NCBI RefSeq assembly: GCF_030160455.1
Contig: NZ_BSOJ01000015.1
Span: 1 to 64,000 of the forward strand
DNA length: 64,000 bases
Reading direction: 5' to 3'
Origin: Limnobacter litoralis
Lineage (GTDB): Bacteria; Pseudomonadota; Gammaproteobacteria; Burkholderiales; Burkholderiaceae_B
Part shown: one piece after another, positions 48,024 to 61,670 of the stretch
Position numbering within the stretch: position 1 is the first letter of the stretch
How the letters are laid out: the number at the start of each line of letters is the position of its first letter
Translations under genes and position numbers: made by a program
The notes under the pieces: model-generated
Databases searched by the model: none
Seen by the model: only the letters and a program-made list of their open reading frames with translations
Told to the model about the DNA's origin: nothing

Positions 48024-48053
48024 ATTATACTCAACGAAAGCCCATTAGCTCAA
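48024..48053 (-). promoter_or_regulatory. rpsB: Sigma-70 promoter of rpsB-tsf
   Basis: On the minus strand TTGAGC (48053-48048), an 18-bp spacer and a perfect TATAAT (48029-48024). It gives an rpsB leader of about 130 nt. The site lies in the divergent region just before map. Confidence 0.7.
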
Positions 48054-48072
48054 GCAGGAATCTCAATAATTT

Positions 48073-48882
48073 ATGAACATAGTGATTAAAAATGACGTGG
48101 ACATCGAAAAAATGCGCGTCGCCGGACGTTTGGCCTCGGAGGTGCTTGATTTTATTACGCCCCACGTTGTCGCCGGCATCACCACCGGAGAGCTCGACAA
48201 GCTCTGTCACGATTACATGGTCAACGTGCAGGGAACGATTCCTGCCCCACTGAATTACGCGCCACCGGGCTACAAGCCCTACCCCAAATCCATCTGCACA
48301 TCCGTGAATCACCAGATTTGCCACGGCATTCCTGGCGATAAGAAGCTGAAAAGCGGCGACATTGTGAATCTGGACATCACCGTCATCAAGGATGGATACC
48401 ACGGCGACACCAGTCGAATGTTTGTGGTCGGTGAAGGGTCCGTGGCGGCGCGCAGGCTGTGTCAAATCACTTATGAAGCCATGTGGATTGGCATTGATCA
48501 AGTTCGGCCCGGCGCAACCCTGGGCGATGTGGGCCACGCCATCCAAAAATTCGCTGAGGGTTTCGGCTACTCGGTGGTTCGGGAGTTTTGTGGCCACGGG
48601 ATCGGCACCAAATTCCACGAGGAGCCACAGGTTCTTCACTATGGCAGACCTGGCACAGGCGTTCGCCTTGAAAAAGGCATGATTTTTACCATTGAGCCCA
48701 TGTTGAATGCCGGCCGTCGTGAAATCAAGGAAATGCCAGACGGCTGGACCATCGTCACCAAGGACCACAGTCTGTCGGCTCAGTGGGAGCACACAGTGCT
48801 GGTTACTGAGGATGGTTACGAGGTGTTGACAGTGTCTGAGGGCGCGCCCGCCAAGCCCGACATTGCGGCGTTGACGGCCTAG
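48073..48882 (+). CDS. map: Methionine aminopeptidase, type I
   Basis: A 269-residue metalloprotease that removes N-terminal Met from new proteins. Seen: the metal ligands in L-D-I-T-V-I-K-D-G-Y-H-G-D-T-S (two Asp), the C-G-H-G-I-G-T-K-F-H-E His, and the two Glu in F-T-I-E-P-M-L and W-E-H-T-V-L. Length equals the usual 264-270. It is divergent from rpsB and lies 24 bp before glnD, a common arrangement. Confidence 0.97.
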   Translation: MNIVIKNDVDIEKMRVAGRLASEVLDFITPHVVAGITTGELDKLCHDYMVNVQGTIPAPLNYAPPGYKPYPKSICTSVNHQICHGIPGDKKLKSGDIVNLDITVIKDGYHGDTSRMFVVGEGSVAARRLCQITYEAMWIGIDQVRPGATLGDVGHAIQKFAEGFGYSVVREFCGHGIGTKFHEEPQVLHYGRPGTGVRLEKGMIFTIEPMLNAGRREIKEMPDGWTIVTKDHSLSAQWEHTVLVTEDGYEVLTVSEGAPAKPDIAALTA

Positions 48883-48906
48883 ACAAACAACCCTGACAGG
48901 ATCGGA

Positions 48907-51507
48907 ATGGCCACAAGCCCGGAGCACCAGCAGCAATTGACGAACATGGATGCAGTGCGTCGAGACATTCGACAAGCTCTGAAAGGCGAGGCCTCAAGCT
49001 GGCTCAAGCCGCTCAGTGCGGCCGACAAAGGCAATCAGGTTGAGCACACGCTGACACACCGATGCATGTGTGTGGACGAGGCGCTTCGGCAACTCTGGCG
49101 TGCCCTTTCCATGCCTGAAAGCTGGTGCCTTGTGGCTGTTGGGGGATATGGTCGCGGAGAGCTGTTCCCCTTCTCGGATGTAGACGTTCTAGTACTTATT
49201 GATCAGGAGCCTGAGGCAGAGCTCGTCGAAAAACTGGAACAATTTTGCGGTTCGGGTTGGGACATTGGTCTTGAGATTGGCCACAGCGTCAGAACGCTGG
49301 ACCAGTGTCTTGAAGAGGCAGGCAAGGACATCACAATTCAGACAGCACTTGTAGAATGCCGGCTAATCATCGGGAACAAAAAGAATTTTTCCGAACTTCA
49401 ATTGCGTTTTGATGAGTCGCTGGATAAAAAGCAGTTTTTTCGAAAGAAGACATTGGAGCTTCAGCAGCGGCACGCCAAATACCAGGAAACGCCCTACAGC
49501 CTCGAGCCAAATTGCAAAGAAAGCCCAGGGGGGCTGCGGGATCTGCATGTCATTTTGTGGGTGGCCAGGGCTGCAAAGCTTGGCAAGAGCTGGTCAGAAA
49601 TGGCCAGAAATGGACTTATCACGCCCTTTGAAGCGGCAAAATTGCGCAAGTACGAGCGCACTTTGAAGCTGATCCGCTACCAGTTGCACGTCACCACAGG
49701 TCGACGTGAAGATCGACTGGTGTTTGATGTGCAAACCCAACTCGCTGAATCATTGGGCTACAAAGCCACACCTGCCAAAAGGTCGAGCGAGCAGCTGATG
49801 CAAACTTACTACCTGGCGGCCAAATCGGTCATGCAACTCAACGCCATCCTGTTGCAGAACATTGAGCTGTCGATCTTTGGTTCAAGCAGCCAGCCCGTTC
49901 ACATCGACGATGAGTTTCAGGCCATTGATTCATTTCTGGACATTCGTGACGACGATGTGTTTGCCAGAAACCCCTCGGCGATGTTGCGCGCCTTCATAGT
50001 GATGCAGCAAAACCCTTCTTTGAAAGGCATGAGTGCCCGCACATTGCGGCAACTCTGGCACAACCGGGTTCGGATTAACAGCAGCTTCAGAAAGAACCCT
50101 GTGAACAAGGCTTTGTTCATCGAATTTTTCAAGCAACCACGCGGCATTGTTCATGAGTTGCGTCGCATGAATGAAACCAGTGTTTTAAGCCGCTATCTGC
50201 CTGCATTTCGCAAAATTGTGGGTCAAATGCAGCATGACCTGTTTCATGTGTACACCGTTGACCAACACATCCTGACCGTGGTGCGCAATCTTCGCCGGTT
50301 TACGATGGCTGAACATGCGCATGAGTATCCTTTCTGTAGTCAGTTGATGGCCAACTTCGATGAACATTGGCTGTTGTACATCGCTGCGTTGTTTCACGAT
50401 GTTGCCAAAGGCCGCGGTGGGGACCACAGTGAACTGGGTGAAGTCGATGCCCGTCGCTTCTGCAAAGAACATGGCTTCGATCAGGAAAGTACCGACTTGG
50501 TGGCCTTTCTGGTCAGACATCACTTGACCATGTCCAACACCGCTCAGAAAAAGGATCTGTCGGACATCGAGGTGATTCAGGAATTTGCTGAACTGGTCAA
50601 GACGCCAAGAAATCTGACCGCCTTGTATCTTTTGACCGTTGCGGACATTCGCGGCACCAGTCCCAAGGTTTGGAATGCCTGGAAAGGCAAATTGTTGGAA
50701 GACCTCTACCGGATTACTTTGAAGCAACTCGGAGGGCAAGCGCCCAATCGCCGCGAGATGCTGGAAGAGCAAAAAGGTGAAGCCAAGCGAATTTTGCGAC
50801 TCTACGCCCTGTCAGACGATGTTCAAGACAAGCTTTGGGAAAATCTGGAGGTCTCTTATTTTCTGAGGCAAGACCCGAGCGAAATAGCGTGGCACACAAG
50901 GCATCTGTTCTGGCGTGTCAACGCTGAACAGCCAGTGGTGAAAGCGCGTCTATCCCCGATTGGTGAGGGGCTGGAGGTGCTGGTCTACACCAAAGACGAG
51001 ATGGATTTGTTTGCCCGAATTTGTGGTTACTTTGACTCAAAAAACCTGAGCATTCTGGATTCCAAAATTCACACCACAAAGCATGGTTATGCGCTCGACT
51101 CTTTTTTGATTCAGCACGACAGCGGCGATGAGTTTTACCGCGAAACCATTAGTTTGATTGAAGCCGAATTGCAGGATGTTTTGACGCGCAAGCCGCCCTT
51201 GCCTGCCCCGGTTTTCGGTCGCATGTCCCGCCAATCCAAGCATTTTCCGGTTAGGCCACGCATTGATCTGAAGCCTGACGAAAAAGGAAATCAGTACTTG
51301 CTCAGCATTTCCGCGACCGACCGCACAGGCCTTCTCTATTCAATTGCCAAAGTTCTGGCGCAGTACAAGGTCAGTATTCAAACTGCGAAAATCATGACCT
51401 TGGGAGAGCGCGCCGAGGACAGCTTTTTGGTGTATGGCCCTTCCCTGTCCTCTCAAAAGCTGCAAATTCAACTGGAAGCCGATTTGCTTGAGCTGCTCTC
51501 CATCTAA
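48907..51507 (+). CDS. glnD: PII uridylyltransferase/uridylyl-removing enzyme
   Basis: An 866-residue bifunctional nitrogen sensor that uridylylates PII protein when glutamine is low and removes UMP when it is high. Seen: the nucleotidyltransferase motif G-G-Y-G-R-G-E-L-F-P-F-S-D-V-D (about 80-94), an HD hydrolase domain with A-L-F-H-D-V-A-K-G-R-G-G-D-H-S (about residue 495), and two C-terminal ACT domains (about 690-860; L-E-V-L-V-Y-T-K-D and I-S-A-T-D-R-T-G-L-L-Y). Full length. AGGATCGGA precedes the ATG. Confidence 0.97.
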   Translation: MATSPEHQQQLTNMDAVRRDIRQALKGEASSWLKPLSAADKGNQVEHTLTHRCMCVDEALRQLWRALSMPESWCLVAVGGYGRGELFPFSDVDVLVLIDQEPEAELVEKLEQFCGSGWDIGLEIGHSVRTLDQCLEEAGKDITIQTALVECRLIIGNKKNFSELQLRFDESLDKKQFFRKKTLELQQRHAKYQETPYSLEPNCKESPGGLRDLHVILWVARAAKLGKSWSEMARNGLITPFEAAKLRKYERTLKLIRYQLHVTTGRREDRLVFDVQTQLAESLGYKATPAKRSSEQLMQTYYLAAKSVMQLNAILLQNIELSIFGSSSQPVHIDDEFQAIDSFLDIRDDDVFARNPSAMLRAFIVMQQNPSLKGMSARTLRQLWHNRVRINSSFRKNPVNKALFIEFFKQPRGIVHELRRMNETSVLSRYLPAFRKIVGQMQHDLFHVYTVDQHILTVVRNLRRFTMAEHAHEYPFCSQLMANFDEHWLLYIAALFHDVAKGRGGDHSELGEVDARRFCKEHGFDQESTDLVAFLVRHHLTMSNTAQKKDLSDIEVIQEFAELVKTPRNLTALYLLTVADIRGTSPKVWNAWKGKLLEDLYRITLKQLGGQAPNRREMLEEQKGEAKRILRLYALSDDVQDKLWENLEVSYFLRQDPSEIAWHTRHLFWRVNAEQPVVKARLSPIGEGLEVLVYTKDEMDLFARICGYFDSKNLSILDSKIHTTKHGYALDSFLIQHDSGDEFYRETISLIEAELQDVLTRKPPLPAPVFGRMSRQSKHFPVRPRIDLKPDEKGNQYLLSISATDRTGLLYSIAKVLAQYKVSIQTAKIMTLGERAEDSFLVYGPSLSSQKLQIQLEADLLELLSI

Positions 51508-51529
51508 ACGGTGAGCAGCTTGCAAGCGA

Positions 51530-52276
51530 TTATTCGTGTTGCAGCTGAACGAGTGATTTGAGAATGCCAAGCACTCGGCCCATGCCATCTTGAACGGTGC
51601 GCGTAATCTCGGCGTGAGAGATCTCGAGGGCACTGTCACCCACCCCTGCCGCCTGATTGACCACCAAGGCCAGATGCGCATAAGGAATACCCAGCTCTCG
51701 CGCCAGCGATGCCTCGGGCATGCCTGTCATGCCAACAATGTCAGCGCCATCGCGCGCCAGACGCTTGATCTCGGCAGCAGTTTCAAGCCTTGGGCCTTGT
51801 GTGCAGGCATAACACCCCCCGCTGACCACCTCTTCGTTGATGGAATTGGCCGCGTGCGCCAATGCCGTGCGTAGCGCATTGTCATAAGGCCAGGTGAAAT
51901 CAATGTGCTGGACGGGTTCTTCCTGCCCCTCAAAGAACGTGGCGCCACGACCATGGGTGTAATCAATGATCTGGTCAGGAATCATCAGGTGACCTGGCAT
52001 TAAATCAGACCGGATACCACCGACCGAAGCCACCGCAACGATTCCATCCACCTCAACCTGAGAAAGTGCCCAAATGTTGGCCCTGTAATTGATTTCATGT
52101 GGCGCAATGGTGTGCCCGTAACCATGCCGGGCCAAAAACACGATTTCCGTGCCGGCCAAAGTGCCAAAAGTAAGCGCACCGGAGGGTTCGCCATAAGGCG
52201 TCCGTTGAACCTGCCGACGCGTGACCTCAAACTCTGGCAGTTGACTTAATCCACTTCCCCCGATGACTGCGTACAT
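51530..52276 (-). CDS. S-methyl-5'-thioinosine/thioadenosine phosphorylase
   Basis: A 248-residue purine nucleoside phosphorylase-family (MtnP) enzyme that splits a methylthio-nucleoside with phosphate in polyamine by-product salvage. Seen: V-I-G-G-S-G-L, the phosphate/ribose site A-R-H-G-Y-G-H-T-I-A-P-H-E-I-N-Y-R-A-N, C-T-Q-G-P-R-L-E-T and M-T-G-M-P-E-A. The base site reads V-V-N-Q-A-A-G instead of the Asp pair of adenine-specific MTAP, which suggests preference for 6-oxopurines such as methylthioinosine. ATG 52276 with AGGGG 9 bases upstream is preferred over TTG 52285, which overlaps the galU stop. Confidence 0.85.
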   Translation of the reverse strand: MYAVIGGSGLSQLPEFEVTRRQVQRTPYGEPSGALTFGTLAGTEIVFLARHGYGHTIAPHEINYRANIWALSQVEVDGIVAVASVGGIRSDLMPGHLMIPDQIIDYTHGRGATFFEGQEEPVQHIDFTWPYDNALRTALAHAANSINEEVVSGGCYACTQGPRLETAAEIKRLARDGADIVGMTGMPEASLARELGIPYAHLALVVNQAAGVGDSALEISHAEITRTVQDGMGRVLGILKSLVQLQHE

Positions 52277-52281
52277 GCGCT

Positions 52282-53157
52282 TCAACCCCTGTTCTTTAAA
52301 TAATCTGCAAATCCCTCAGCAACCTCGGGATGCTTCAAGCCCAACTCCACGGTGGCCTTCAGGTATCCCAATTTGGAACCACAGTCGAATCGGGTTCCGT
52401 CGAATCGATAGGCCAGCACGGGTTGATCTTCCAGCAATGATGCAATGCCGTCGGTCAACTGGATTTCGCCCCCTGCTCCTTTGCCTGTTTTTTCAATGTG
52501 GCTGAAAATCTGGGAGGTCAGCACATAACGCCCCACCACGGCCAGAGTGGTGGGGGCTTTGTCAGGATCAGGCTTTTCTACGATGGCATTGACCCGTTCT
52601 GAACGCGCATTCCATGGACTACTGGACACAATGCCGTACGATTTGGTCTCGGCGCGAGGCACCTCTTGAACGGCCAGAATACTGGCATGCTCTCTCTCGA
52701 ACACCTTGACCATTTGGGCGGTGACAGAAGGAACACCCTTGTTGGTGTCCATCAAATCGTCCGCAAGCAATACTGCAAACGGGTCGTTGCCGACGACAGG
52801 ACGCGCGCAGAGCACGGCATGCCCCAAACCCAAAGGCTCCATTTGTCGAATGTAAATACAGTTCACATGACTGGGTACGATATTGCGCACCAAGTCGAGC
52901 ATGGCTTTCTTGCCGCGAGCTTCCAGTTCAAATTCCAGCTCAGCGTTTTTGTCGAAATGGTCTTCAATCGCACGCTTGCTGCGCCCGGTGATGAACACCA
53001 TTTCAGTGATGCCTGCCTGAAGGGCTTCCTCAACGGCATACTGAATGAGCGGTTTGTCAACGACAGGCATCATTTCTTTAGGGCTGGCCTTGGTCGCAGG
53101 CAAGAATCGAGTACCCATCCCTGCCACTGGAAACACTGCTTTTCTAACCTGAGTCAT
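52282..53157 (-). CDS. galU: UTP-glucose-1-phosphate uridylyltransferase
   Basis: A 291-residue enzyme making UDP-glucose for surface polysaccharides. Seen: [19 protein letters not shown] nucleotide-binding motif, [10 protein letters not shown], and the K-P-D-P-D-K-A-P and G-E-I-Q-L-T-D segments. Length matches bacterial GalU. AGGAG stands 8 bases before the ATG. It lies 26 bp after ligA. Confidence 0.97.
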   Translation of the reverse strand: MTQVRKAVFPVAGMGTRFLPATKASPKEMMPVVDKPLIQYAVEEALQAGITEMVFITGRSKRAIEDHFDKNAELEFELEARGKKAMLDLVRNIVPSHVNCIYIRQMEPLGLGHAVLCARPVVGNDPFAVLLADDLMDTNKGVPSVTAQMVKVFEREHASILAVQEVPRAETKSYGIVSSSPWNARSERVNAIVEKPDPDKAPTTLAVVGRYVLTSQIFSHIEKTGKGAGGEIQLTDGIASLLEDQPVLAYRFDGTRFDCGSKLGYLKATVELGLKHPEVAEGFADYLKNRG

Positions 53158-53183
53158 TGGAAATCTCCTGTTTTATTGTCCGA

Positions 53184-56292
<3,109 letters not shown>

Positions 56293-56296
<4 letters not shown>

Positions 56297-59200
56297 ACGG
56301 TTTCCATCGCCATCTTTTCTGCGGAAGCCAGATCGACTGCAACTATGCGGGAAACGCCTTTTTCCTGCATGGTTACGCCAATCAACTGTTCCGCCATTTC
56401 CATGGCTATTTTATTGTGAGAAATGAACAAAAACTGAGTTTGTTCAGACATTTGCTTGACTAACTTAGAAAATCTCTCTGTATTGGCGTCGTCCAGCGGG
56501 GCGTCCACCTCATCCAGCAGACAGAAAGGCGCCGGATTCAATTCAAAAATCGCAAACACCAGCGCCGTGGCGGTGAGTGCCTTTTCACCACCTGACAGCA
56601 GATGGATTGTGCCGTTTTTCTTGCCTGGAGGCTGCGCGAACACCTGAACGCCGGCATCCAGAATTTCATCGCCCGTCATAACCAGACGGGCTTCACCCCC
56701 ACCAAACAGCAGAGGGAACAGGCGCGAGAAGTGTGAATTCACCAAATTAAAGGTTTCAGACAAAAGGTCTCGTGTTTCCAGATCAATTTTATGGATTGCA
56801 TCTTCCAGGGTGTTCATGGCTTCAAGCAGGTCTTGCGCTTGGGCATCCAAAAATGACTTGCGATCGCTGGCGGCGCCCAATTCGTCAAGCGCAGCCAGGT
56901 TGACGGCCCCGAGTGCCTGCATGGCATTGCCAAGTCTCGTCACATCGGCTTGAAGCACGGATGCTTTTGGAGGAATGTCCATTGCAGCAAGTTCGGATGC
57001 CAGCGCTTGTCGATCAGCCTGCACCTCAGTCAGTAATTGATCAAATTGATCAATGGTTAACTCGGCAGCTTGCACTTTGAGAGCCAAGTCCTGTATGGAA
57101 TCACGCAGGGGCTGGGCCAGCTTCTCACCTTCTTTTTCCAGCAGTTCCATGCGACTGACTTCAGAAATGATCTGTTCCAATCGCTCTCGTGAAGCAGCCA
57201 CCTGGTCTTCGGCAATGACCCGGGCTTGCAGTGCATCCTGTAGCAAGGATTGCCCCTCATCTTCAGAAAGCCCCGACAATTCGACTTGCGCCTGGGATTT
57301 GCGCAGTTCAAGCTGATGAGCTTGTTCTTGCGCATATCGAATTTCCCGCTCGAATTCGCGCACACGCGATTCCTGATTGCGAATGGCAAACTCGACATCC
57401 TGTTTTTTGCGCTGCGCCTGCTGAATCATGGCCTGCTTGTCACGAAGCTGCTGCTCAAGCCGCATGGCATTGGTTTTGGCCGATTCCAGTTCTTCGCTGG
57501 CTTGCGCGAGCGTTTCATCAAGCTCGGCAAACACAGCTTCGCTTTCCATCAAGACGGCTTGCTGTTCTTCCTGTTCCGACTTCAGCACCGCAATGTCCAG
57601 TTCGATCTGTTCACGACGACTGTTCGCGCGCCCTTGGGCTTCCTGCAGCTTGAGTAAAATCATCTGTGATTCATGGGTCTGGCGAACCAGTCGATCCAGT
57701 TTCTGGCGATCCGCGCTCAGTTCAGCGCGTTGCTCAGACAGGCGCATTTGCAAGCGATCCCGTTTGGCCATGGATTCGCTGCGAAGCATTTCCAATGCCT
57801 TCAATTCAGTCGAAAGCGCGTCAATTTGCTGGTTTCGCTCGAGCCTGCCAGACTGCTCACCCTCGGCGGCGTAAAAGGAAAGACCGGTACTGACCACGCA
57901 ATGGCCTTGCTGCGTGTAAATTCGTTGGCCAGCCTGCAGGGACTTTCGGCGCTGAAGCGCCGCTTGCAGACTGTCTGCCATCAACACCCCGGCCAAAAGC
58001 TGATCCACAACACGCTTCAGGTTCGCATCGGATGCACTGACCACACTGGCAAGCTCATCAGGCCCGGGTGAACGATGATTCGCCACATTTCCCTGCGTTT
58101 CAACAAAGGCAATGCGGCTGGGCGGCGGCGCGCTGGCAAATCCGGCAACAGACTCCAGCGAGCCCGCTTCAAAGCTGTCCAGGTGTTCACGCAGTGCCGA
58201 TTCAACCGCCTTTTCCCACCCGCGTTCCACCTTCAGGCGGTTCAATATTCGGGGTGTGCTGGCAAGTCCATTGCGCTCTATCCAGGGCTTTAGTTCGGTG
58301 GAGTCTGCGAGCTGAGCATTTAACTCGGTCAGTGCCTGAAGTTGCGCTTGCACATTGGCATGCCGGTCTCGCTCCTGGTTAAACAGACGCTGGCTTTCTT
58401 CGAATTCATGCTGCAACTCAGCCACGGAAGCTTCGCGGGTCGACAGGGACTGTCGCAGATCGTTCAATTCGGCACTGTAACGCTGATGTTCAGCCTCTGC
58501 CGTCTGAATTTCATGGTCAGAAGGGGCTGCGACCTGCCCACGCTCCTGGGTCAATCTTTCCAGTTTGATTTGAAGATTGGACAGGCTTCTGGAGGCGGAT
58601 TCCTGCTGTGAAGACGCAAGGCTCAAATCGCGCTGAATCTCGATGACTTTCGCACGCTTCGCTTCGATGTTCTGCCTGGCGGTCGACAGCCCAGCCTCCA
58701 CAGGTTCCAGTGCCGCCTCTGCATCCTCCAGCGCCACCACAGCCTCTTCCAGCAAAAAGGCATGAGATTCCGTCTCTTCGCGAGCTGCCTCAAGATTTTG
58801 AACGGCCGCACTTTCACGTTCCGACCAAAGCGCCAATTCACCTTCGAGCTCTCGCACTCTGGCCGACAGGCGCGATCGGGACTCAGCCATCACACGAAGA
58901 TCGGCCTCCAGCTTGCTGACATTGCGGTTGGCTTCGATCCACACAGACTGATCGGCATCCAGCTGTTGCTGGGCATCCATCTGCTTTTCCCGCATCAGCA
59001 AAAGCTCAGTCTGCGTGTGCACGGATTTCGACTGAATCTGTTCCAGATCGGCTCGCGCGCGCTCAAGACGGGCCGAACAGGCGTTTTTCTGGTCTTGCGC
59101 GTCGATCAAGCGTGTAAACCACAGCATTTGCTGCTTGGACGACTTTTCAGCCTCATATTCTTTGTATTGACGCGCCACGACGGCCTGTTGTTCCAGGCGC

Positions 59201-59817
59201 TCAATTTGCCCCGTCAATTCGCGCCGGATGTCTTCCACCCGCGTCAGGTTGTCCCGAGTGTCCGCCAGACGGTTTCCAGTCTCGCGACGCCTTTCCTTGT
59301 ACTTGGAAACGCCTGCCGCCTCTTCGAGGAAAATTCGAAGTTCTTCCGGGCGTGCCTCGATCAAACGGGCAATCATGCCCTGACCAATAATGGCGTAGGC
59401 ACGAGGCCCTAGCCCTGTTCCCAGGAAAATGTCTTGCACATCACGCCGGCGGACTGCTTGCTGGTTGATGTAATAAGTAGACGCACCGTCGCGTGTCAAA
59501 ACACGCTTGACCGACAATTCGGAATATTGATTCCAGCTGCCGCCAGCACGTCCCTCAGAATTGTCAAATACCAGTTCAACACTGGCTCTGGAGGCGGGTT
59601 TCCGATTGGTTGACCCGTTAAAAATGACGTCCTGCATGGACTCGCCGCGCAATTCGGACGCCTTGGATTCTCCCAGGACCCAACGAACGGCATCAATGAT
59701 GTTTGATTTACCACATCCATTTGGACCAACCACACCCACCAGGTTGCTGGGCACGGCGAATGACGTCGGTTCAACAAATGACTTGAAGCCAGCGAGGCGG
59801 ATGTGTGTTAAGCGCAC
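56293..59817 (-). CDS. smc: Chromosome segregation protein SMC
   Basis: An 1174-residue structural-maintenance ATPase for chromosome compaction. Seen: Walker A G-P-N-G-C-G-K-S at 31-38, two long coiled coils (about 170-500 and 670-1000) rich in Gln, Glu, Arg and Leu, a hinge (about 520-650), and the C-terminal head with signature L-S-G-G-E-K-A-L-T-A and Walker B L-L-D-E-V-D-A-P-L-D-D. The start is GTG 59817 (R-L-T-H-I-R-L-A-G-F-K-S-F matches the family N terminus). A TTGACA at 59847-59852 (minus strand) may be its -35, but no well-spaced -10 was found. Confidence 0.97.
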
Positions 59818-59890
59818 GATTGATAAGGTTTATAGACCAATAGAACTGTCAAATTCCGCCAGAGACGGGATACTGAAAACGCAGTGACCT

Positions 59891-59984
59891 TATAATAACA
59901 AAGCCACCGGGGGTTCTTGCCTTGCGGACCGTTCTTCGGTCCGCAATTTGCATTTCACCGATTTAAACCCGTTTTGGCATCCCC
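59891..59984 (+). promoter_or_regulatory. queF: Leader of queF: -10 box and strong hairpin
   Basis: A TATAAT at 59891-59896 is followed by a perfect 10-bp stem, TTGCGGACCG (59922-59931) with CGGTCCGCAA (59937-59946), loop TTCTT, then TTTGCATTT. Flanking blocks GGGG (59910-59913) and TGCC (59918-59921) can pair with GGCA (59976-59979) and CCCC (59981-59984), enclosing the hairpin. This is more structure than a simple leader needs and may be an attenuator or an RNA switch; no known preQ1 riboswitch motif was recognised. Confidence 0.5.
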
Positions 59985-60006
59985 TTGTACGCAAGATGAG
60001 CGCATT

Positions 60007-60426
60007 ATGAGCACCAAGCCAAACAGATCACTAGAAACATTTCCAAACCCTAACGTGGATCGTCCCTATCACGTGCACATCGAAGTGCCTGAATTCAGCT
60101 GTTTGTGCCCTTTGACCGGTCAGCCCGATTTTGCAACCCTGGTGATCGATTACCTGCCCCACCTGCGCAACGTTGAATTGAAAAGCCTGAAGCTTTACAT
60201 GTGGTCCTATCGCGATGAAGGCGCATTTCACGAGGCCGTCACCAACAAGATTCTGGATGATCTGGTGGCAGCCACTGATCCACGGTACATGAAACTGACC
60301 GCCAAATGGTATGTGCGCGGCGGGGTTTACACCACAGTGGTGGCTGAACATCGCCAGGCTGGCTGGCAGCCCCTGCCCCGCGTTGAACTCGACCAGATTT
60401 CCACCATGAACCCCACCCGCGGCTGA
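60007..60426 (+). CDS. queF: NADPH-dependent preQ0 reductase QueF (single-domain type)
   Basis: A 139-residue enzyme reducing preQ0 to preQ1 in queuosine synthesis. Seen: the nucleophile C34 in [12 protein letters not shown] (D41 nearby), the QueF motif E-L-K-S-L-K-L-Y at 58-65, and R-D-E-G-A-F-H-E at 69-76 with the substrate-binding H and E. This is the short unimodular form, as in Bacillus. ATG 60007 gives the family N terminus; the longer in-frame reading from 59917 runs through the leader hairpin. A five-codon reading frame (59996-60010) ends in a stop overlapping the queF ATG. dapC follows after 8 bp. Confidence 0.94.
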   Translation: MSTKPNRSLETFPNPNVDRPYHVHIEVPEFSCLCPLTGQPDFATLVIDYLPHLRNVELKSLKLYMWSYRDEGAFHEAVTNKILDDLVAATDPRYMKLTAKWYVRGGVYTTVVAEHRQAGWQPLPRVELDQISTMNPTRG

Positions 60427-60434
60427 GGTTTCAA

Positions 60435-61625
60435 TTGAATCCGAACCTGGACAAACTGCAAGCCTATCCCTTCGAGCGTCTGGCCAAACTGTTTGCTGGT
60501 GTAACGCCCAACCCGGCGTTGCGCCCAATCAGCCTGTCCATCGGCGAGCCGAAACACCCCACGCCCGAGGTGATCCGCAACGCATTGTGTAGCCACATCG
60601 ACGGATTGGCGGTCTATCCAGGTACCAAGGGTCTTCCAGTGCTTCGGCAGACCATCAGTCAGTGGATCAATCGCCGGTTCGACGCGCACATCGACCCTGA
60701 AACGCAGGTTGTACCCATTCTTGGTTCGCGCGAAGCCCTTTTTTCATTTGCGCAAACGGTCCTTGGCGAATGTGAAAAAGGCACTCGGGTTGCTTTTCCG
60801 AATCCGTTTTATCAAATTTACGAAGGCGCCGCCTTTCTGGGTGGCGCAGAGCCGGTGTTTGTGAATATCGACGCAGACACGGGTTTGGCCGACTTCTCTG
60901 CCCTGTCTGATGAAGTGCTCGACCAGGTGGCGCTGCTGTACGTGTGCAGTCCAAACAATCCAACCGGCGCTGTCATGTCACTGGACAATTGGCAAACCCT
61001 GTTTGATCTGGCTGACAAACACGACTTCGTGATTGCATCGGATGAATGCTACTCCGAAATATATTTTGATGAATCAGATCCGCCCGTTGGCGGGCTTGAG
61101 GCTGCAAGCCGACTGGGGCGATCTGATTACAACAACTTGGTGGTGTTCAGCAGTCTGTCCAAGCGATCCAACGCACCTGGCCTGCGGTCGGGTTATGTGG
61201 CGGGCGACGCAGACCTGATCAGCAAGTTCCTGTTGTACCGCACCTATCACGGCTCAGCCATGTCTGTTACCGTGCAGCATGCCAGCGTTGCTGCTTGGTC
61301 TGACGAAGTGCATGTGCAGCAAAACCGTGAACTCTACCGTCAAAAATTTCAGGCTTTTCAATCCATTCTGAAAGACACGCTGCCATTGACCATGCCTGAA
61401 GCGGGCTTTTATTTCTGGGCCAAGGTACCAGGCAGTGACACCCAATTTGCACTCGACCTGTACCAGCAACAAAACGTGACAGTGCTACCGGGCAGCTATT
61501 TGGGCCGTGAGTGCAATGGACACAACCCAGGCGAAGGACATGTAAGACTGGCCCTGGTCGCCTCGGTTGAGGATTGCAATGAGGCGGCTCATCGAATCAA
61601 AGCCCTGCTAAGTGCAGGCCATTGA
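60435..61625 (+). CDS. dapC: Succinyldiaminopimelate transaminase
   Basis: A 396-residue class I PLP aminotransferase of the succinylase branch of lysine and diaminopimelate synthesis. Seen: L-S-I-G-E-P-K-H-P-T-P, P-N-P-F-Y-Q-I-Y, the C-S-P-N-N-P-T-G motif, D-E-C-Y-S-E-I-Y and the PLP lysine in S-L-S-K-R-S-N-A-P-G-L-R-S-G-Y. The start is TTG 60435, behind GAGG, 8 bp after queF. Specificity is inferred from the adjacent dapD. Confidence 0.9.
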   Translation: MNPNLDKLQAYPFERLAKLFAGVTPNPALRPISLSIGEPKHPTPEVIRNALCSHIDGLAVYPGTKGLPVLRQTISQWINRRFDAHIDPETQVVPILGSREALFSFAQTVLGECEKGTRVAFPNPFYQIYEGAAFLGGAEPVFVNIDADTGLADFSALSDEVLDQVALLYVCSPNNPTGAVMSLDNWQTLFDLADKHDFVIASDECYSEIYFDESDPPVGGLEAASRLGRSDYNNLVVFSSLSKRSNAPGLRSGYVAGDADLISKFLLYRTYHGSAMSVTVQHASVAAWSDEVHVQQNRELYRQKFQAFQSILKDTLPLTMPEAGFYFWAKVPGSDTQFALDLYQQQNVTVLPGSYLGRECNGHNPGEGHVRLALVASVEDCNEAAHRIKALLSAGH

Positions 61626-61670
61626 ACAACACAGACAATTTACAAATACACATCACTCAGGAACAACACC

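Noticed and set aside
51491-51520. Inverted repeat AGCTGCTC/GAGCAGCT at the end of glnD as a terminator
   Set aside because: The stem can form but no T run follows on either strand, and it lies partly in the glnD coding end; evidence too weak to call.
59897-60006. preQ1 riboswitch before queF
   Set aside because: The A-rich tail and H-type pseudoknot pattern of preQ1-I and the preQ1-II pattern are not present; only an unclassified hairpin is seen.
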